Assembly (NCBI GenBank): GCA_937901895.1
Contig: CALGTD010000202.1
Coordinates: 1 to 64,000, forward strand
Origin: an uncultured Spartobacteria bacterium
GTDB lineage: Bacteria; Verrucomicrobiota; Verrucomicrobiia; Chthoniobacterales; JAATET01
Direction of reading: 5' to 3'
Length of the DNA: 64,000 nucleotides
Below the pieces are notes generated by a model, which made no database searches, was not told the origin of the DNA, and saw nothing but the letters and a program-made list of their open reading frames with translations. The position numbers were made by a program, and so were the translations under genes. Shown here one piece after another: positions 50,804 through 59,147 of the stretch. Position 1 is the stretch's first letter, and the number at the start of each line of letters is the position of its first letter.

Positions 50804-53800
50804 CTATGCAGCCAGTTCGTGTTGCACCTGCGTCTCATGTCTTCGAACACCGCGCGAAGCCCTGTCCACGATTGCGGAGCAAGATTCGAGTTGCGCTGGT
50901 GGGCATGGCTGCGGCGTCGGTGTCGCGATGTTCCACCATCCACCGCCGTTGTCGCGTGACTTGTAGGACAGATGCAGCTCGATCGATTCGAACGGGGACA
51001 GAGAATTCAGAGCTTCGTAGAAGCGTTTCGCATCTGCTTCCTTGTGCGTGCGAGAACTGAAGAACCGGCCTGCATACATCAGCGAGTCGCCCATGTGCGA
51101 TGTCAGTTCCGCCGAAACAGTCCAGCCACCATTGGCCTCACGAACGGGCTGCACTTTCTTCACAAAGCACGCCACGGGGACAATCTCATCATCTTTTGGC
51201 GGTTTCCGTAGCAGGTTGGACGGCAGTCTGCGCTTCGCACAGAAACCGGGGTGGAGATTGTGAGGCAGGAAGCCGAGACCTTCGTAAAAGACCTTTCGCG
51301 CTTCATTGTCATCGTTGCCTCGAAGAGCCGCCACTATCTCTTCTGTGCTCTGCGAAACCTTTTCTCCGCGCTGAAAGGCCTCGAGGTCGTCCGTCGAGAC
51401 CGTAGGTAGGACGTCGAGACCAAGGACGATTTCGGAGCGGCCGGCAGTGCCGTGGGTTACCCCTGGTCGGAGGTCGCCGCCAACAACTGAATAAGCGGTG
51501 ACGGCGTCGCCGCGACCCATCGTCACCCGATACCCGAGAGAGCTGAGTTCCCAGCAGAGAGAGCCGAGGTTCTGCCGGAATGCCTTGTTAGTGATGGGCC
51601 CGGAGGGCAAGCGGTAATGCCGGATGTAGCCGAGCATGTATTCGGCGGGGTAATCCCGCTTGGCGACAGCGAGGTTTGCTGCGGCCGCCGCGTAACTCAG
51701 CGCGTGCCCTCTAGGAAAGAGGTATCCGCCACCGGAGCTGAGAACGTGGAGTGCCTTTTCGGCGACGTCCTTCTCGATCTGGTATCGCTCCATAAGGCCA
51801 GACAGCATCATCCCTGAACTTTGCTCGGAGAGTCCCGCGCCCGATTTGATTTCCGTTCGCATGATGTCGGCTTCCGCCTTGGTGACACCACCAACGATGC
51901 TGAAAGCTTCGATCAGTTGTTCATCGTAGAGGATGACGTGACGGGTATCGCGTGTAACCGAGAGAATATCGTCGATGAGCCTGGGCGGTGCGTCCGCGAG
52001 CTGTTCACGAAGCAAACCCTCTCCGCTTCCGGAGACATACCGATCGACGACGTCCGGTTTTCCGGTGAGTCGGATGAGTCCATTTACGTCGACAAGCTCC
52101 TCGAAAGTGCGAGGTGCGGCTTTCGCGAGAAGGGCGCCGTTGTTGTGGTAGTGTGGTAACGTGGCAACGCGGCCTTCGTGGAAGATGGTGCGCAAGTGTT
52201 CGGGTTGGATATCCGGAATCGTAGGAACGAAGGGCGCCCGATCTTGCGCGTTGATCGACTGATTGACGCAAATGGCGAGGTCGATGTCTTTGCAGGGAAT
52301 CGCATCGGTCTTCATCACCCCATGCTCGATTGCGGTCTTGTAAGGAACGGCGGCCATGAGTGCCGTGCGTCCGCTCGGTGCGATAACAGGCAGCATTGGA
52401 ACATGGGCTAAAGGCCCGCCGAGCGAGTAGCCGATACCAACGTGGAAATCAGACCGCCGCGGCCTGCCGTCGAAAAGTTCGAGCATCCGAAGCGCATCCT
52501 TCATCTTGAAGTCCTCGCGGGGGCGAAGGGACGTAAAGGTTTCGTCGAACTTTGGGAACTCCTGCCGAAGCTGGTTAAGCGTCTTGCTTCGCAAATGGTC
52601 GCGCCGGCATCCGAGAGCCTTCGCTAGTTCCATCAAAACGAAATCAGGGCGACGGGGATCTGCAATGCGAAGAACCGGGTCGAGGCCTTCGACGAAGAGA
52701 GCCGGTATGAACTGACGGAGTAAGACCGCGCCTGGAATAGCATCGAGAATCGCATCACGTGCTTCGGCAGCCTTGCTCGCCTGGATGTCGAGGTCGATAT
52801 CGGGCTCCTTGACTCGAGCGGGATTGATGAATCGCTCGAAAGGCAGGCGCTCGTAGACGGGATTGATCGACGAAATTGAAGAAAGGAAGGTTACCAGGCT
52901 GTTGACTGCGCTTCCGCGCGCACGGTGATGAATGCCGGCAGATTCCAGCGCCTGAGCGCAATCAACAGCCATCAGAATGCTCGGCGCGAAGCCGCTCTTG
53001 GCGACGGCGCTCAGCTCATTCTTCAACCGCGCCTCATATACCTCCCGCCGTGGCCCGTCGAAAGCAGCGCGTTCGTGTTGTTCAACGTGCGCGATGAAGC
53101 GGGAGAACTGTTCATTGCAAATTTCCTCGAGCTTTTGCTGGCACTGCTCGGGGGTCAGATCGCGATATGTGCCCTGACGTGGCCGAGATTTTGTTGTCTC
53201 CAACGCGTAGCGATCGAGAAGGTTGAACTGTGAGCGATCAAAGAGAGGATTGTCGCCGGCAAGTTGGGCGACCGTGCGAATGCTCGCGGAAGTCTCGAGC
53301 GTTTCGTCGGCAGACCTCCCGAATACAAGTGCCCGGCATTGGCGGTATTGCTCCTGCTCGCCCTCACGGTAAATGAGAGGCGAATACGGCAGGATGCGAA
53401 GGGCCTTGTTGGCCGCTTTCACCCGCGAAAGGATTTGCGTCGATTGCGGATCGAGGTCGTCGGGGGAGATGGCGATGGCAACCTTCCCTTTGTTCTCAGC
53501 GACCGTCTTCAGGAAATCCACCAAGCCCGCTTCGTCATGTGCCCAAAGAAGCTGTTGAACGTGGCTGTCAGCGATTCCTGAAAACAGTGCAAGGTTTCCG
53601 TCGATGAGGTTGATGTCGACGCAAGGAAGGTTGAAGGTTTCGTCGCATGCGGGGATTGCTTGGGCGACAAGCTCCCACAGCGCATCCTCGGCATTGCGTC
53701 CAACTCCGAACACAAGCGCCGGCCTGCGCTCGTCCCGATAGTCGACAGCGAGCTCGATTCCCGGAACGACCTTCAACCCAAGCTCCGATGCCGCCTCAAA

Positions 53801-53944
53801 AAACTCAAAGTAGCCGGCGAGATCACCGCGATCGGCGAACGCAACCGTTGATGCGCCGGCATCTTTCGCGGCGCGCATGCTATCCCGCGGCGACAGAAAG
53901 CCGTCCGCGAGGCTAAACCAACTTCTTAATCCAAGAACGAGCAT
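50804..53944 (-). CDS. dnaE: DnaE-type DNA polymerase III alpha subunit
   Basis: A 1046-residue C-family polymerase. The palm has RGSAVNSL (343-350) and PDIDLDI with Asp384 and Asp386; the third catalytic Asp is Asp547 in MKTDAIP. The fingers contain GGVTKAEADIMRTEI and the GGGYLFPRGHALSYA / YPAEYMLGY segment. The C-terminus lacks ~100 residues compared with chromosomal DnaE. In the N-terminal PHP domain the usual metal ligands are lost (LRSWFSL instead of L-x-x-H-x-x-x-S and ADRGDL instead of TDHGNL), so proofreading by PHP is unlikely. The upstream gene, overlapping by 19 bp, encodes a DEDD exonuclease that could replace it. Confidence 0.9.
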   Translation of the reverse strand: MLVLGLRSWFSLADGFLSPRDSMRAAKDAGASTVAFADRGDLAGYFEFFEAASELGLKVVPGIELAVDYRDERRPALVFGVGRNAEDALWELVAQAIPACDETFNLPCVDINLIDGNLALFSGIADSHVQQLLWAHDEAGLVDFLKTVAENKGKVAIAISPDDLDPQSTQILSRVKAANKALRILPYSPLIYREGEQEQYRQCRALVFGRSADETLETSASIRTVAQLAGDNPLFDRSQFNLLDRYALETTKSRPRQGTYRDLTPEQCQQKLEEICNEQFSRFIAHVEQHERAAFDGPRREVYEARLKNELSAVAKSGFAPSILMAVDCAQALESAGIHHRARGSAVNSLVTFLSSISSINPVYERLPFERFINPARVKEPDIDLDIQASKAAEARDAILDAIPGAVLLRQFIPALFVEGLDPVLRIADPRRPDFVLMELAKALGCRRDHLRSKTLNQLRQEFPKFDETFTSLRPREDFKMKDALRMLELFDGRPRRSDFHVGIGYSLGGPLAHVPMLPVIAPSGRTALMAAVPYKTAIEHGVMKTDAIPCKDIDLAICVNQSINAQDRAPFVPTIPDIQPEHLRTIFHEGRVATLPHYHNNGALLAKAAPRTFEELVDVNGLIRLTGKPDVVDRYVSGSGEGLLREQLADAPPRLIDDILSVTRDTRHVILYDEQLIEAFSIVGGVTKAEADIMRTEIKSGAGLSEQSSGMMLSGLMERYQIEKDVAEKALHVLSSGGGYLFPRGHALSYAAAAANLAVAKRDYPAEYMLGYIRHYRLPSGPITNKAFRQNLGSLCWELSSLGYRVTMGRGDAVTAYSVVGGDLRPGVTHGTAGRSEIVLGLDVLPTVSTDDLEAFQRGEKVSQSTEEIVAALRGNDDNEARKVFYEGLGFLPHNLHPGFCAKRRLPSNLLRKPPKDDEIVPVACFVKKVQPVREANGGWTVSAELTSHMGDSLMYAGRFFSSRTHKEADAKRFYEALNSLSPFESIELHLSYKSRDNGGGWWNIATPTPQPCPPAQLESCSAIVDRASRGVRRHETQVQHELAA

Positions 53945-54960
53945 TGCTGGGTTGCGTGTGGGGTGATGAGGGCGGGTTGAGGATGTGCCTCCGGCGTGGC
54001 CGCAACCTCGCCGATTCGCTCAACACGCTGGGTTAAGATGTCGGCGAACCCATCGGAAAAGAGGAGGTCGATTGTGCCGACTTCGACCATGCTCTTCAGC
54101 AACTCCGTAAGGTATTCGGATTGCGTGTTGAGCATTCTCTTGTTACCGGAGGCGATGGCAGCGCGGGCGCCGGCAAGTTTCGGAAAGACCTCCGCGAGGT
54201 CTGCGTGCCAGCCTGAAAGGGTGCATGGGCGATCGATCACTGTTCCCATGTTGTCCGGCAACAGGAAGAGCGAACTGGTATCGACCCGCTGCTTGCTGTT
54301 GGTGAAGTCAGCAAAAAAGCCGCCAAGAAATCCGATCTGGAGAGGGGTCAGGACATCGGAGATGCAGTATTGAATCGCAACCTCCCGTTCCTTTTTCGTT
54401 CCGGAAAGCATGTCGGCGACCTCAGCGCCGTAGTCGCCTGGCTTGCCGGGAAGAGAGAAGAGTTTTGCCGCGTGGTGAAGTTTCAACATGCGGCCTCCGC
54501 AACTGCACGCCTGACCTAGATCGAGCGTTGGCATGTTCCGATCGCCCCACCGGGACTGGCATCGGAAGTAAGCGGGAACCTCGGCTCTCGTGTTTGCAGG
54601 ACACGAAGCGAACGCGACACGAGCGCGGAGTTCGATGGCTGGCAGGTCAAGGCCTTGCCCATTCCACGTTACAAGGCAGACGTTTGGCTCAAGGATCGTG
54701 AAGAACTGTTTAAGAACTGTTGCCTCGTCGCCTTCGAGAATGACGGTTCTCCCGGAGACGTCCATCATCTGAATGCAGACAATCTCAAGGCGATCGAGCA
54801 TGACAGCGGCAGGCTGATCACCCTCGAGCGGTGGAAGGATATCCCTCAACTCGGGATTCTCGCGCGTCTCAATGTCGACAGATAAGATCCGCGGAGGCAG
54901 GGTGCGCTGCCGCCCGATGTAGTCGAGAAGGAGTGCGATGGGATGCGGATTGATTTCCAT
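53926..54960 (-). CDS. DEDDy 3'-5' exonuclease paired with DnaE
   Basis: The 344-residue protein has the three exonuclease motifs: SVDIET (Asp29, Glu31), TWNGQGLDLP (Asp105) and QYCISDVL (Tyr198-x3-Asp202, a DEDDy type). This is the core of PolB-type proofreading domains. A Cys-rich CSCGG segment lies at ~152-156. It overlaps the start of the dnaE-like gene by 19 bp, which strongly suggests a proofreading partner in trans for a polymerase with a dead PHP domain. A class II promoter-like element lies nine bases upstream of the ATG. This is the first gene of the exonuclease-polymerase-helicase operon. Confidence 0.82.
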   Translation of the reverse strand: MEINPHPIALLLDYIGRQRTLPPRILSVDIETRENPELRDILPPLEGDQPAAVMLDRLEIVCIQMMDVSGRTVILEGDEATVLKQFFTILEPNVCLVTWNGQGLDLPAIELRARVAFASCPANTRAEVPAYFRCQSRWGDRNMPTLDLGQACSCGGRMLKLHHAAKLFSLPGKPGDYGAEVADMLSGTKKEREVAIQYCISDVLTPLQIGFLGGFFADFTNSKQRVDTSSLFLLPDNMGTVIDRPCTLSGWHADLAEVFPKLAGARAAIASGNKRMLNTQSEYLTELLKSMVEVGTIDLLFSDGFADILTQRVERIGEVAATPEAHPQPALITPHATQQCSFLD

Positions 54961-54969
54961 CTCACGAGA

Positions 54970-54998
54970 TACGTGCGCCGTTAGAAATAGAGCGTCAA
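54970..54998 (-). promoter_or_regulatory. Class II promoter-like element of the exonuclease-dnaE operon
   Basis: Minus strand: CGGTTGACG (-35 at 54993-54998), N9, TAACGGCGCAC, nine bases before the ATG at 54960. The -10 position reads CACGTA. Confidence 0.65.
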
Positions 54999-55011
54999 CC
55001 GACTCGGATCC

Positions 55012-55494
55012 TCATTCGGCTATCGGAAGCCAACGTGCCCCGTTCACCAACACTCCACTCTCCAATATCAGCCCATCCGGGACTCTGTAACCATCAGGGA
55101 CATTCCCATTCTCAAAAAGCACGGTCACCTTTGCTCCTCGTTTCCGGGCAAGGTCGATATGCTTCAGGTCTTCCGGTGTGACAGTCTGTTTGACCAGGTA
55201 GAATTGTTGCCCTTGGGATAGGACACTGCCTATCGGATAGGCCTTTCTGCTTTCCACAGGGCCAGATCGATGCGTCTCGTTTTGCGGAATCGATGATGTA
55301 GAGCCGGCGGCAATGACGCCGATAATCAATAAAACGGTGAAGAGCTTGAGCCGCGGCGGGGAGAGATCATCATTGGCTGGCGTCCACTCAAAGCGACCGG
55401 TTGAGCGCGAGAGTGCAGCGAGCTCTTCGAGAGTGGATGCCAACTCACCGGGGGCGGGTGGGGACGCCAAAGGAGGAATTTTTTCAGTTGTCAC
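55012..55494 (-). CDS. Hypothetical anchored protein
   Basis: A 160-residue protein with one hydrophobic segment at ~50-65 (LFTVLLIIGVIAAGST) and a periplasmic C-terminal domain of ~95 residues (HIDLARKRGAKVTVLFENGNVPDGYRV), an alpha/beta pattern reminiscent of phospholipase-D-like proteins but without the HKD motif. Its ATG overlaps the upstream stop by four bases, so the two are co-translated. Function unknown. Confidence 0.5.
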   Translation of the reverse strand: MTTEKIPPLASPPAPGELASTLEELAALSRSTGRFEWTPANDDLSPPRLKLFTVLLIIGVIAAGSTSSIPQNETHRSGPVESRKAYPIGSVLSQGQQFYLVKQTVTPEDLKHIDLARKRGAKVTVLFENGNVPDGYRVPDGLILESGVLVNGARWLPIAE

Positions 55495-56585
55495 TCTTCA
55501 GAGGGCGGTGGAGTTCGGTTAGCGGTAGGCTTGGGCTTGCCTGAGCCGAGGCCCTTAGTGGAGGGGCGGCGAAGCGCCGGTCTCAGTGTCGGCGACTCTT
55601 CCGGTTCAGTCGACCGGTTTGCGCCATTACTTGCAGGCGGGGCAGGCAGAACGTCTTCCGGCTCCCAAGGATCAGGGATTTCACTGGCGCCACTTGGTTC
55701 CTTTGAAGTCTCTTCTTCATCTGTCTCCGAAGTGGGAGCAGCCGCCGCCGGAGGCGGTGTTGGTGAGTCATCAGGTTTGGCAGGAGCGGGTGCCGTGGTT
55801 GCTGGGTTCGGGTCATGGAATTGAACCGGTGGTTCAATTCCGGATTCAGACTCTCCCTCATGTTTCTTTTCGGTTTCCTTTCGTGGCCGGCCCCGCTTCG
55901 GCTTACCGGGGGAGGGGGCTGGAGATTCTGGGTAAAGATCGCCAACAGAAACGGCGGCGGCGGCGGTCCCATTAAGAGCATCCGCGAACGCCTTGATGGC
56001 AACTGGATTCCCTGGATGGACGATGAAGCGCCAGAGCGAAAGGCTGTCGAGGGCGTGAAGAAAATCGTTATCCCCAGCGGCCCGATACAGACCAGGCGCA
56101 ATCCGCAGCTCTCCTTCGAAGTATTGTCGAATCGTCGGGTTACTCAGCTCGAGCTCGTCCCATTGATCGGGAGGAATGTAAAGAACAACGGGCTCGGAAA
56201 CATCTACGGTCTCACCGTTTTCGATTCGTCGCTCAAAGGATGTGCCAGTGGCGGGGATGGGATTGAAGTAAACGAGTGAACGGAATCGACGTCTCGAATC
56301 CATTCTGGTTGCCATCATCGCGTGAAAGCCAACCGGTCCCAAAATCAGAAGCCCGCCACCGCCAGAGATACCTGCCAAGATGCCGTGGGATACTATTCCG
56401 GCGACTAGGAGTCCGACACCGAGTAAGAAGTAGAGAATGCTTGGGATGGTCAGGGTGCCGAGGCCTATTGCAAAGCCAATGCTGGCGGCGGGAGTCTTAC
56501 GTGGGCAAAAACCGACTGGTGTCGACCTCGCGGCTATGATTGCCCCGTAGAGGTTGAATATGACTAGCAGTGTCAGCGCGAACAC
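55491..56585 (-). CDS. Membrane protein with long Pro-rich tail and AT-hook-like motif
   Basis: A 364-residue protein. It has three hydrophobic segments at the N-terminus (~1-20, ~35-66, ~70-90) followed by a cytoplasmic-looking domain (~95-215) and a Pro/Ser/Glu-rich disordered tail. The tail contains KRGRPRKE, an AT-hook-like motif that can bind AT-rich DNA. The GTG start at 56585 has TAGACT exactly five bases upstream, the leaderless pattern. It lies downstream of the metallopeptidase gene and may tether plasmid DNA to the membrane; that is speculation from the motif. Confidence 0.5.
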   Translation of the reverse strand: MFALTLLVIFNLYGAIIAARSTPVGFCPRKTPAASIGFAIGLGTLTIPSILYFLLGVGLLVAGIVSHGILAGISGGGGLLILGPVGFHAMMATRMDSRRRFRSLVYFNPIPATGTSFERRIENGETVDVSEPVVLYIPPDQWDELELSNPTIRQYFEGELRIAPGLYRAAGDNDFLHALDSLSLWRFIVHPGNPVAIKAFADALNGTAAAAVSVGDLYPESPAPSPGKPKRGRPRKETEKKHEGESESGIEPPVQFHDPNPATTAPAPAKPDDSPTPPPAAAAPTSETDEEETSKEPSGASEIPDPWEPEDVLPAPPASNGANRSTEPEESPTLRPALRRPSTKGLGSGKPKPTANRTPPPSEE

Positions 56586-56601
56586 ACGCTAGTCTAGGTC
56601 T

Positions 56602-57000
56602 CTATTCGCAAGCGCAAAGGGGCTGAACTGCAATTTCCAACCGATCCCAGGCGCCTTCACTCAGAAGATCGTTGTAAACGGACACGGCAAGGATATCCGC
56701 TGATTCCTCGGAAGGAATAACGTCCAATGTTCGAGAGCTGAGGCCATGGGCAGCTTCATGCAAGACGATGAAGCTGAGACCTTGTTTGACCGTTTTCAGG
56801 GTGATGGACCCCCATCCTCTATCAAGCGTCATGGGATAGGCGCGGACTCCTGGGGATTGTGCATAGAGAACGAGACCGGCACCATTCAACTCGCATCGCC
56901 CCCCCAGGTGGCGCCTGTTCTGCATTATGCGCAACGCAAATGGGCGTCCCAAAAGGCGGAAAACGACTGCCTGTAAACGGGAGATCTGATCCGGGTTCAT
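56602..57000 (-). CDS. Putative zinc metallopeptidase (HEAAH)
   Basis: A 132-residue protein with the zinc-binding signature H-E-x-x-H as LHEAAHGLS (His81, Glu82, His85) and a possible third ligand in the following acidic EESAD segment (~98-102), as in gluzincin-type peptidases. It is much shorter than most such enzymes. The N-terminus has a basic, helical region. The start is taken at ATG 57000; a longer reading frame would cross the promoter of the divergent exported protein. No signal peptide is seen, so it would act in the cytoplasm. Confidence 0.6.
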   Translation of the reverse strand: MNPDQISRLQAVVFRLLGRPFALRIMQNRRHLGGRCELNGAGLVLYAQSPGVRAYPMTLDRGWGSITLKTVKQGLSFIVLHEAAHGLSSRTLDVIPSEESADILAVSVYNDLLSEGAWDRLEIAVQPLCACE

Positions 57001-57022
57001 ATACCACAAGATACAGCGCGAG

Positions 57023-57051
57023 TTGACTGTTCGCACCGTGAGGACCATCCT
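57023..57051 (+). promoter_or_regulatory. Leaderless promoter of the 57057 gene
   Basis: Plus strand: -35 TTGACT (57023-57028), 17 bp, -10 CATCCT (57046-57051), five bases (TTCTC), ATG at 57057. It lies in the 56-bp divergent gap with the metallopeptidase gene. Confidence 0.6.
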
Positions 57052-57056
57052 TTCTC

Positions 57057-58991
57057 ATGAACCGGATACTTGTGTGTTCCGTATTGGCTCTGCTTTGGCC
57101 GTCCCATGGATGGGCGTATGATTGGGCAAAAGAGATTACTCAACAGCAAAACAAGGATCTGCTGGAGGGTATTCAGAATCTCGTCAAACTGATCGAGGCC
57201 GACACGGACAGGACGATGAAGAACACGGAAGTAATCCGTTCCGTCCTGGTTGAGAAGCAGAAGCTCGCGCTTGCATTGAACCAGATTTCCCTTCTTCAGA
57301 CGAACGGGAAGGTGCTGACAGAAGTGGCGCCAACGTCACAAATCGTGAGTCAGGTAAATGACATGGTCTCGAATCCGACGTCGGTTCCGAAACCGATTAC
57401 GCTCGGAAAGATGCCCTCCCTAGCAAAGCCCAGCGACGCAATCCGCCATATCAAGGACCTGGTCCAAAAGCCCTCCCAGATGGCAAACCAAGTTCAGTCC
57501 TTGGGGAGTGACTTTATTGGATGGTTTAGTGGCGCGGCTGACACGTTGACCAGCAGCCCCTGGGGGGTGTTGGATCTCGCGGATCAGGGCGTTGGATTCT
57601 TCGACCAAGCTGGGAACTTCGTCAGTTCGGTATCGGCAATCTTCGGCGCCATTGATCAGATGGTTTATACTGGGAAGACGTTTATCGGAACGAATTGGGG
57701 AAACATTGATGATGTCGCGGGTTTGTTGGGATCTCAGATTGCACTCGATCGAAAACTTCCATTCGTCGAACTGCCGGTAACTGGCCGGCTTGCTGAAACA
57801 ATCTACGACGCGAGGTCCGGTTACCAGCAACTACAGAACATGCAGCGTCGGATGGAGACGATACGTCAGGGCGCGCAAAATTACTTCGCCGCCAACAGCG
57901 TTGGGTCACGGTTCGTGGCTGGCAGTGACGCGGCTCAGCGCGAGGTTGCTTATGCTTTTGCTGATGGTGTTTACGTCCGCCCGGAGACGGAGTTGGACGC
58001 CGCATATTTCCATTTGGTGCAAACCGGGACACCTGCGGAACGGCTCGCTTTTGAGGCAGCAACGACGATGAAGTATGGCAGTTGCTACGATCCCGTCGTG
58101 GGTTGGTTTCAGGATGGGGAAAAGCTCCCGGACGTGAACCTCAACGAGACCCTTTCGAACGGGGCATTCGGTGCGGTCGAAAGATATCGCGTTGCTACGA
58201 ACTCGAAGATGAAGAACGGCTATGACACTTTTGCCAGCACACTTGCACCTGTGGCCGTTCAAATTCTTGCCGGAGCTGAACCTGGTAAAAAGATCATTGT
58301 CTCCGCGGCCTTGGTGAAGGAGGCAAAGAAAGCGCAGCCTTTGAACCTGAAGCAATACGGGTCTCTCGCAGCCCTTGCAAATCCTGCTGCGGAACAGCTC
58401 TTCGCGTATGAGCTCGATGTGATCGAGGCACGGCAAGGGTTGCGTCTTCGTCCAATCGCCAACACGGGGAACAACAACGGGATTGTCGTCGTTGGACTCC
58501 CTAAAGCACAAGCGTCTGAATATACCGAGCGAATCAAGGCCAGCGATGTCCGTGTCAGCGAGAACAGCAGAATGCTCAACATTTGCGTCGCCACGATCAA
58601 CTACACCCAAAATGCCCTCGAGGCTGCCACGCGTCTGCGCGCGGCACTTGTTGGCGTCGCTGAGCTGTCCACGCAATACAACGCTCTCGAGACCGTGCCT
58701 GCGATGATCCAGAACTGTGATAACACGATTCTGTTTCTCCAGCGGCAGGTCAGTGACTACTCCCTCGAGATCGAGCGGTTGAAAAAGGAGCGTAATAACG
58801 AGCTATCAGCCCGCGCTGAGTTTGTCCGTCAAACGCGCGTGGACCTCGAGCGCAATGCCCGTTCCCGTATTTCGTCGGCGCTTCTCTCGGCAACGGCGAA
58901 GCCTGCGGCGACACCGGTCCCCAATGAATCGGACGAGGATAATGGCTCTGATGAGTTCAAGGAAAAGGCTGGGATATCGGTATCCCAATAA
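57057..58991 (+). CDS. Exported coiled-coil protein
   Basis: A 644-residue protein with a signal peptide (MNRILVCSVLALLWPSHGWA, likely cleavage after GWA). The mature protein has coiled-coil segments near both ends (KLALALNQISLLQTNGKV and LQRQVSDYSLEIERLKKERNN), a Gly-rich middle and a charged C-terminal tail. VirB5/TrbJ-type proteins are also exported and helical, and TrbJ has an N-terminal coiled coil like this one (QNKDLLEGIQNLVKLIEADTDR), but the protein is about twice as long. It could be a transfer-system component far from the core genes. Followed by a terminator. Confidence 0.6.
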   Translation: MNRILVCSVLALLWPSHGWAYDWAKEITQQQNKDLLEGIQNLVKLIEADTDRTMKNTEVIRSVLVEKQKLALALNQISLLQTNGKVLTEVAPTSQIVSQVNDMVSNPTSVPKPITLGKMPSLAKPSDAIRHIKDLVQKPSQMANQVQSLGSDFIGWFSGAADTLTSSPWGVLDLADQGVGFFDQAGNFVSSVSAIFGAIDQMVYTGKTFIGTNWGNIDDVAGLLGSQIALDRKLPFVELPVTGRLAETIYDARSGYQQLQNMQRRMETIRQGAQNYFAANSVGSRFVAGSDAAQREVAYAFADGVYVRPETELDAAYFHLVQTGTPAERLAFEAATTMKYGSCYDPVVGWFQDGEKLPDVNLNETLSNGAFGAVERYRVATNSKMKNGYDTFASTLAPVAVQILAGAEPGKKIIVSAALVKEAKKAQPLNLKQYGSLAALANPAAEQLFAYELDVIEARQGLRLRPIANTGNNNGIVVVGLPKAQASEYTERIKASDVRVSENSRMLNICVATINYTQNALEAATRLRAALVGVAELSTQYNALETVPAMIQNCDNTILFLQRQVSDYSLEIERLKKERNNELSARAEFVRQTRVDLERNARSRISSALLSATAKPAATPVPNESDEDNGSDEFKEKAGISVSQ

Positions 58992-59015
58992 GGAAATCTC
59001 GAATTTAGTTTTGCT

Positions 59016-59045
59016 GGACCCCTTTCCGATGTCGGGAAGGGGTCC
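59016..59045 (+). terminator. Hairpin after the exported coiled-coil gene
   Basis: A near-perfect hairpin, GGACCCCTT...AAGGGGTCC, follows the stop of 57057-58991 by 25 bp. It is followed by TATCATTT rather than a long T run, so it may be an inefficient terminator. Confidence 0.6.
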
Positions 59046-59147
59046 TATCATTTGGGAGAACCCGTTACCGATGAGTCGAGAAGAAATAGAGCGAACCACT
59101 TCCGCCTTTTGCCATCGGTTCCTATCCTGTGCAAACGCTCCAAAAAA

